The notes under the pieces: model-generated | What the model saw: the letters and a program-made list of their open reading frames with translations, nothing else | Database searches by the model: none | Told to the model about the DNA's origin: nothing | Source of the DNA: Gibbula magus | Taxonomy: Eukaryota > Mollusca > Gastropoda > Trochida > Trochidae | Direction of reading: 5' to 3' | Assembly (NCBI GenBank): GCA_936450465.1 | Contig: OW388305.1 | Span: forward strand, 55,046,625-55,110,624 | DNA length: 64,000 bases | Program-made: the position numbers and the translations under genes | Shown: piece by piece, positions 61,470-64,000 of the stretch | How the letters are laid out: each line of letters begins with the position of its first letter | How positions within the stretch are numbered: position 1 is the first letter of the stretch

Positions 61470-62092
61470 AGAAAGTTAATTTAAACATATGTATGATTTT
61501 CAATTGCACATATCTCAAGTTAATAATAATAATGAGGATACTTATATCGCGCTGAACTCCACAACACAAAGGGCCGTGCTCAAAGCGCTACACACATTAT
61601 TACCCTGGTGTAAGGACCAACATCGTTCCTTTTTTTTCCCTTCTCAACTCCCTTTGGAGTATGCAACCTGGGCTGCCAATTGAGGCGCTCGAAGGTTATC
61701 TGTCGCATTGCCTGCACTTCCAAACCAGTTTCCGGTATCCTAATCTAAAACCAAATAGCAAATAATACTTCTACATGTTTTTAATTCTTTTTTAAAAAGT
61801 GAGATTTTAGATTTTACTTTTTTTTTGCCGACATATAAGACATATAAAATTAATAAATGTGCCCGATTCTGCACACATGTACAACATTTTGAACAAAGTA
61901 TGGGTCATGTTGGTTTAAACTTCATTTCTTACCCCTGTTTTCATTAAATGAAGATATGTTAACTAAACTTTAACCACAGTCTCCAATTACTTCATTCGAA
62001 CTACTGCAGATAAGTATTATTGTATCGTGCCATAGTCGAATGCATCTGATTTCTTTTCAATGTTGAATTAATCGAAACCAACTGAGATGAGT
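61470..62092 (+). mobile_element. MITE copy (inverse of 49,866-50,325), split by a SINE
   Basis: 61,485-61,518 (ACATATGTATGATTTTCAATTG, then CATATCTCAAGTT) and 61,741-62,090 match the reverse complement of the 49,866-50,325 element in order. The foreign 61,519-61,740 sits between. The right end is AAACCAACTGAGATGA. Copy B of the long repeat lacks this MITE. Confidence 0.8.
61519..61740 (-). repeat. SINE/LINE-tail element nested in the MITE
   Basis: Minus-strand element whose 3' tail is (ATT)n at the low coordinate, preceded by AGCGCGATATAAGTATCC. Upstream are GTGTAGCGCTTTGAGCACGGCC and GGTTGCATACTCC. The GCGC(T/G)ATATAA-(ATT)n end resembles those at 50,650 and 53,610. Open frames across it are not genes. 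Confidence 0.65.
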
Positions 62093-63094
62093 CCTTTATT
62101 TTGCCTGGCAGTTTACATATGAAAAGTATATTGTGCTTTCGGTTTCCGTCAACTCAATGCAGTGCCAGTTTAAAATTGAGCGACAAGCAAGGAAGTAGCA
62201 GCTCCCATCTTTTGGAAATTTGTTGCATTGTGGAGGTGAGAATTGAACCATGCTCTCAAATGGGGCTACATGTGCATAGCTGACTTCTTCACTCCCTCGT
62301 TATGACTTAAACGTTATTATGCCTACAAAATATGTTTTCGACAGATTTGCACAATGTCTTACAAACAGGTTAATATTCACCCGATAGATTGGAATGCTGT
62401 CTTCCATAAAGCTCAATACGTAGATGTTAATTTAATTTAAATTTCCTGCCAAGGTATCGACAGAGAGATCAGAAATACGTTAGTGCAGGTGCTCTTGGAG
62501 ATGTGATTGAGAGTCATCACAAAGAGGAGTCGTTAAATCAATCTGCAATCGTCTCCATCCTGCAATATCCCTGGATAAAAGATAATAAGAGGAATCAATG
62601 TTATCTCACTAAAAGACCTATAGGAGTCAAGATGTCAGACAGCTGTTTGATATAGTATTGATGTTTGATGAAATTAGATTCAACAAAATCACATGATATC
62701 ATCTGATACCACCAAAAAAATGAAACATTAAACAAATGAAGAATATGTTTGTGTTAATATAGTTTAAGTCACTTTGTTAAAGGTAATATTCAAATAGCTA
62801 AGATCTTTAATCCAAGATCTTTTATTTCAGTGAAATGTCTCATATTATTCGCTATTGAATCCCTAATGGTTTTTCCAGGATGAAACTTGAAGTATGTCCG
62901 TATAATACCAAACCGTGCCATGCTGTACAGCGTTTCAAGAATGTCTGATAGATCAATAGGAATTTGGCGAAGCTGAATTAACAAAATTAACTTGATATGG
63001 ACATGATATGTTTCAGCTTATTGTTCAGAACTCATAGGTTGAGTAAGTGTTAATACTACTTATAAAGAATTATTATCAATGATGATAAATTGTA

Positions 63095-63977
63095 TACCAT
63101 TATAAGATAAATAGTTGCGTTTGTAAAATTTCCGGGATTCAATGCTATTCAACACCAGCAAATTTAGTTTAAAACCGACGGCGTTAGCCGGAGGTTTTAA
63201 ACGCTGAAATTTGCGGGTGTTGAATAGCAATGAATCCCGGAAATTTCACAAACGCAACTATTTATCGATATTGTAACATGACCGTTAGTTATCAGGCGTT
63301 TTGAAACGAACTCTCTTTTTGCGTACCTATCTTTGAGTGGAAAGGACTTTGCGACTGTTCCATTTTTGTAAGAGGTTAAGTCAGGTCAAAACAAATGTAA
63401 ATACTCGGCGTAATATGTACATTAGCAACAATTTACACATAAGCTCAAACAGTGTCACTCAACTATGTTCACATCGCAATATTCACGTGTCCTTTAAGAT
63501 GACGATAAACATTTATCTACGACATCAACACAGTAAAAGACCTAGGAAAAAAAATCTTAAACTTGCCCTAACCCATTGTGATAATGACGCTAGCATTGTG
63601 ACGTCAAAACGGTTGATCACTATGACGTCATGCCATGGCAACGGCATTCCGTAAACACAGCCGCATGGAAGAAAGCGTCAAACTTTGACAAATCTTACTT
63701 GTTAAAAACATTTTAGTTACTTGAAACTAATTAATTTTGAGAGTTATTTGTGACCTATACTGCTATACACAAGTTAGAAAATGACAATGCCACCTGTCAA
63801 ATTTGAGTAAGGGGCACATATTAAGAGAAATAGAAAAATAAAATTTTGAGTCGGGCCGGATCTTGTGAATATGATGTATATGTTCGCGGTGATTCGCCCC
63901 AAGTAATTTGCGGGTATTCATTGTCATTCAACATAGGCAAATCAACCAATCAGAATCAAGGATCCTACGTAATCATG
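63095..63977. mobile_element. Insertion with foldback end, about 880 bp, class unknown
   Basis: Defined by comparison with copy A, which reads straight through (GAATTGTTTACAATATATAATAAATG, 908-933). The insert starts with foldback H5 (63,106-63,266). It contains two TGACGTCA palindromes (63,599 and 63,623) and ends with AATTTGCGGGTATTCATTGTC...CCAATCAG-type sequence, part of which echoes the hairpin arm TTTGCGGGTGTTGAATAG. ATATTGTAACATG (63,267-63,279) is the inverse of CATGTTACAATAT at the right junction. A 105-codon plus frame (63,337-63,654) is not recognised. Confidence 0.65.
63106..63266. repeat. Long foldback hairpin H5
   Basis: The left arm (GATAAATAGTTGCGTTTGTA, AATTTCCGGGATTCA, TGCTATTCAACACC) and the right arm (GGTGTTGAATAGCA, TGAATCCCGGAAATT, CACAAACGCAACTATTTATC) are near-exact inverses, about 75 bp each. 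The apex AAAACCGACGGCGTTAGCCGGAGGTTTT is itself a smaller G+C-rich hairpin. Confidence 0.93.
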
Positions 63978-64000
63978 TTACAATATATAATAAATGTACG

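Larger units (their letters stand above)
60875..64000. repeat. Dispersed long repeat, copy C (cut by window end)
   Basis: The left part matches copy B (8,345-8,990) and 62,285-63,090 matches copy A (5-930) closely. Relative to copy A it lacks about 105 bp at about 62,800 and has two insertions: a MITE plus SINE (61,470-62,092) and a foldback-ended segment (about 63,095-63,977). After the second insertion the copy resumes at TTACAATATATAATAAATG (63,978), as at 915-933 in copy A. Confidence 0.8.

Overview
The window reads as intergenic (or intronic) DNA of an invertebrate animal. A mollusc is most likely, judged from the transposon types, a decayed fragment that resembles the C-terminal domain of the P2X7-like proteins abundant in molluscs, and base composition that is A+T-rich by eye (about two thirds). 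There is no bacterial gene layout. I found no complete host gene. The only host-like coding signal is one short minus-strand terminal exon near 36.2 kb. Nearly everything else I can name is a mobile element, a remnant of one, or a local duplication.

The centrepiece is a 7.7 kb PIF/Harbinger DNA transposon at 22,650-30,393. It has perfect 27-bp terminal inverted repeats and two convergent multi-exon genes with no in-frame stops. On the plus strand is a seven-exon Myb/SANT-like DNA-binding partner protein (288 aa). On the minus strand is a four-exon DDE transposase (345 aa) with all three expected acidic residues. Every splice junction I placed has GT/AG ends and keeps the frame. It therefore looks like a full-length, recently active, possibly autonomous element. 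It carries a nested TTAA-flanked MITE and partial duplicates of the last Myb exon.

Layout: 0-1.45 kb, copy A of a dispersed multi-kb repeat; 1.7 kb, a compound microsatellite with a 21-G run; 4-7 kb, diverged tandem duplications; 8.3-11.7 kb, copy B of the repeat, carrying a 5'-truncated LINE; 14-16.6 kb, direct repeats; 19.9-21.6 kb, two direct repeats, each ending in a long hairpin, around a P2X7-like pseudogene fragment; 22.65-30.4 kb, the Harbinger element; 31-34.7 kb, two foldback hairpins, an L1/Tx1-type LINE and a Tc1 fragment; 36.2 kb, the host-like exon; 37.7-39.8 kb, a decayed pogo/Tigger element with TA target duplication and clustered TTCGGACA motifs; 43.8-44.4 kb, a 36-bp minisatellite of 19 units; 47-48.4 kb, tandem duplications; 49.9-50.7 kb, a MITE and a LINE 3' end; 53.4 kb, SINE-like; 56.1-58.9 kb, a TIR element, a Tc1 pseudogene and a TTAA MITE; 60.9-64 kb, copy C of the dispersed repeat, carrying a MITE with a SINE inside it and a separate insertion with a foldback end.

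Three patterns run across the window. Long-stem foldback hairpins of several unrelated sequences share one architecture. Empty-site comparisons between copies A, B and C give an order of insertion events. The palindromic CRE octamer TGACGTCA occurs at least 11 times, far above expectation, often within or beside mobile elements. All homology calls are from reading the sequence; no database search was possible.
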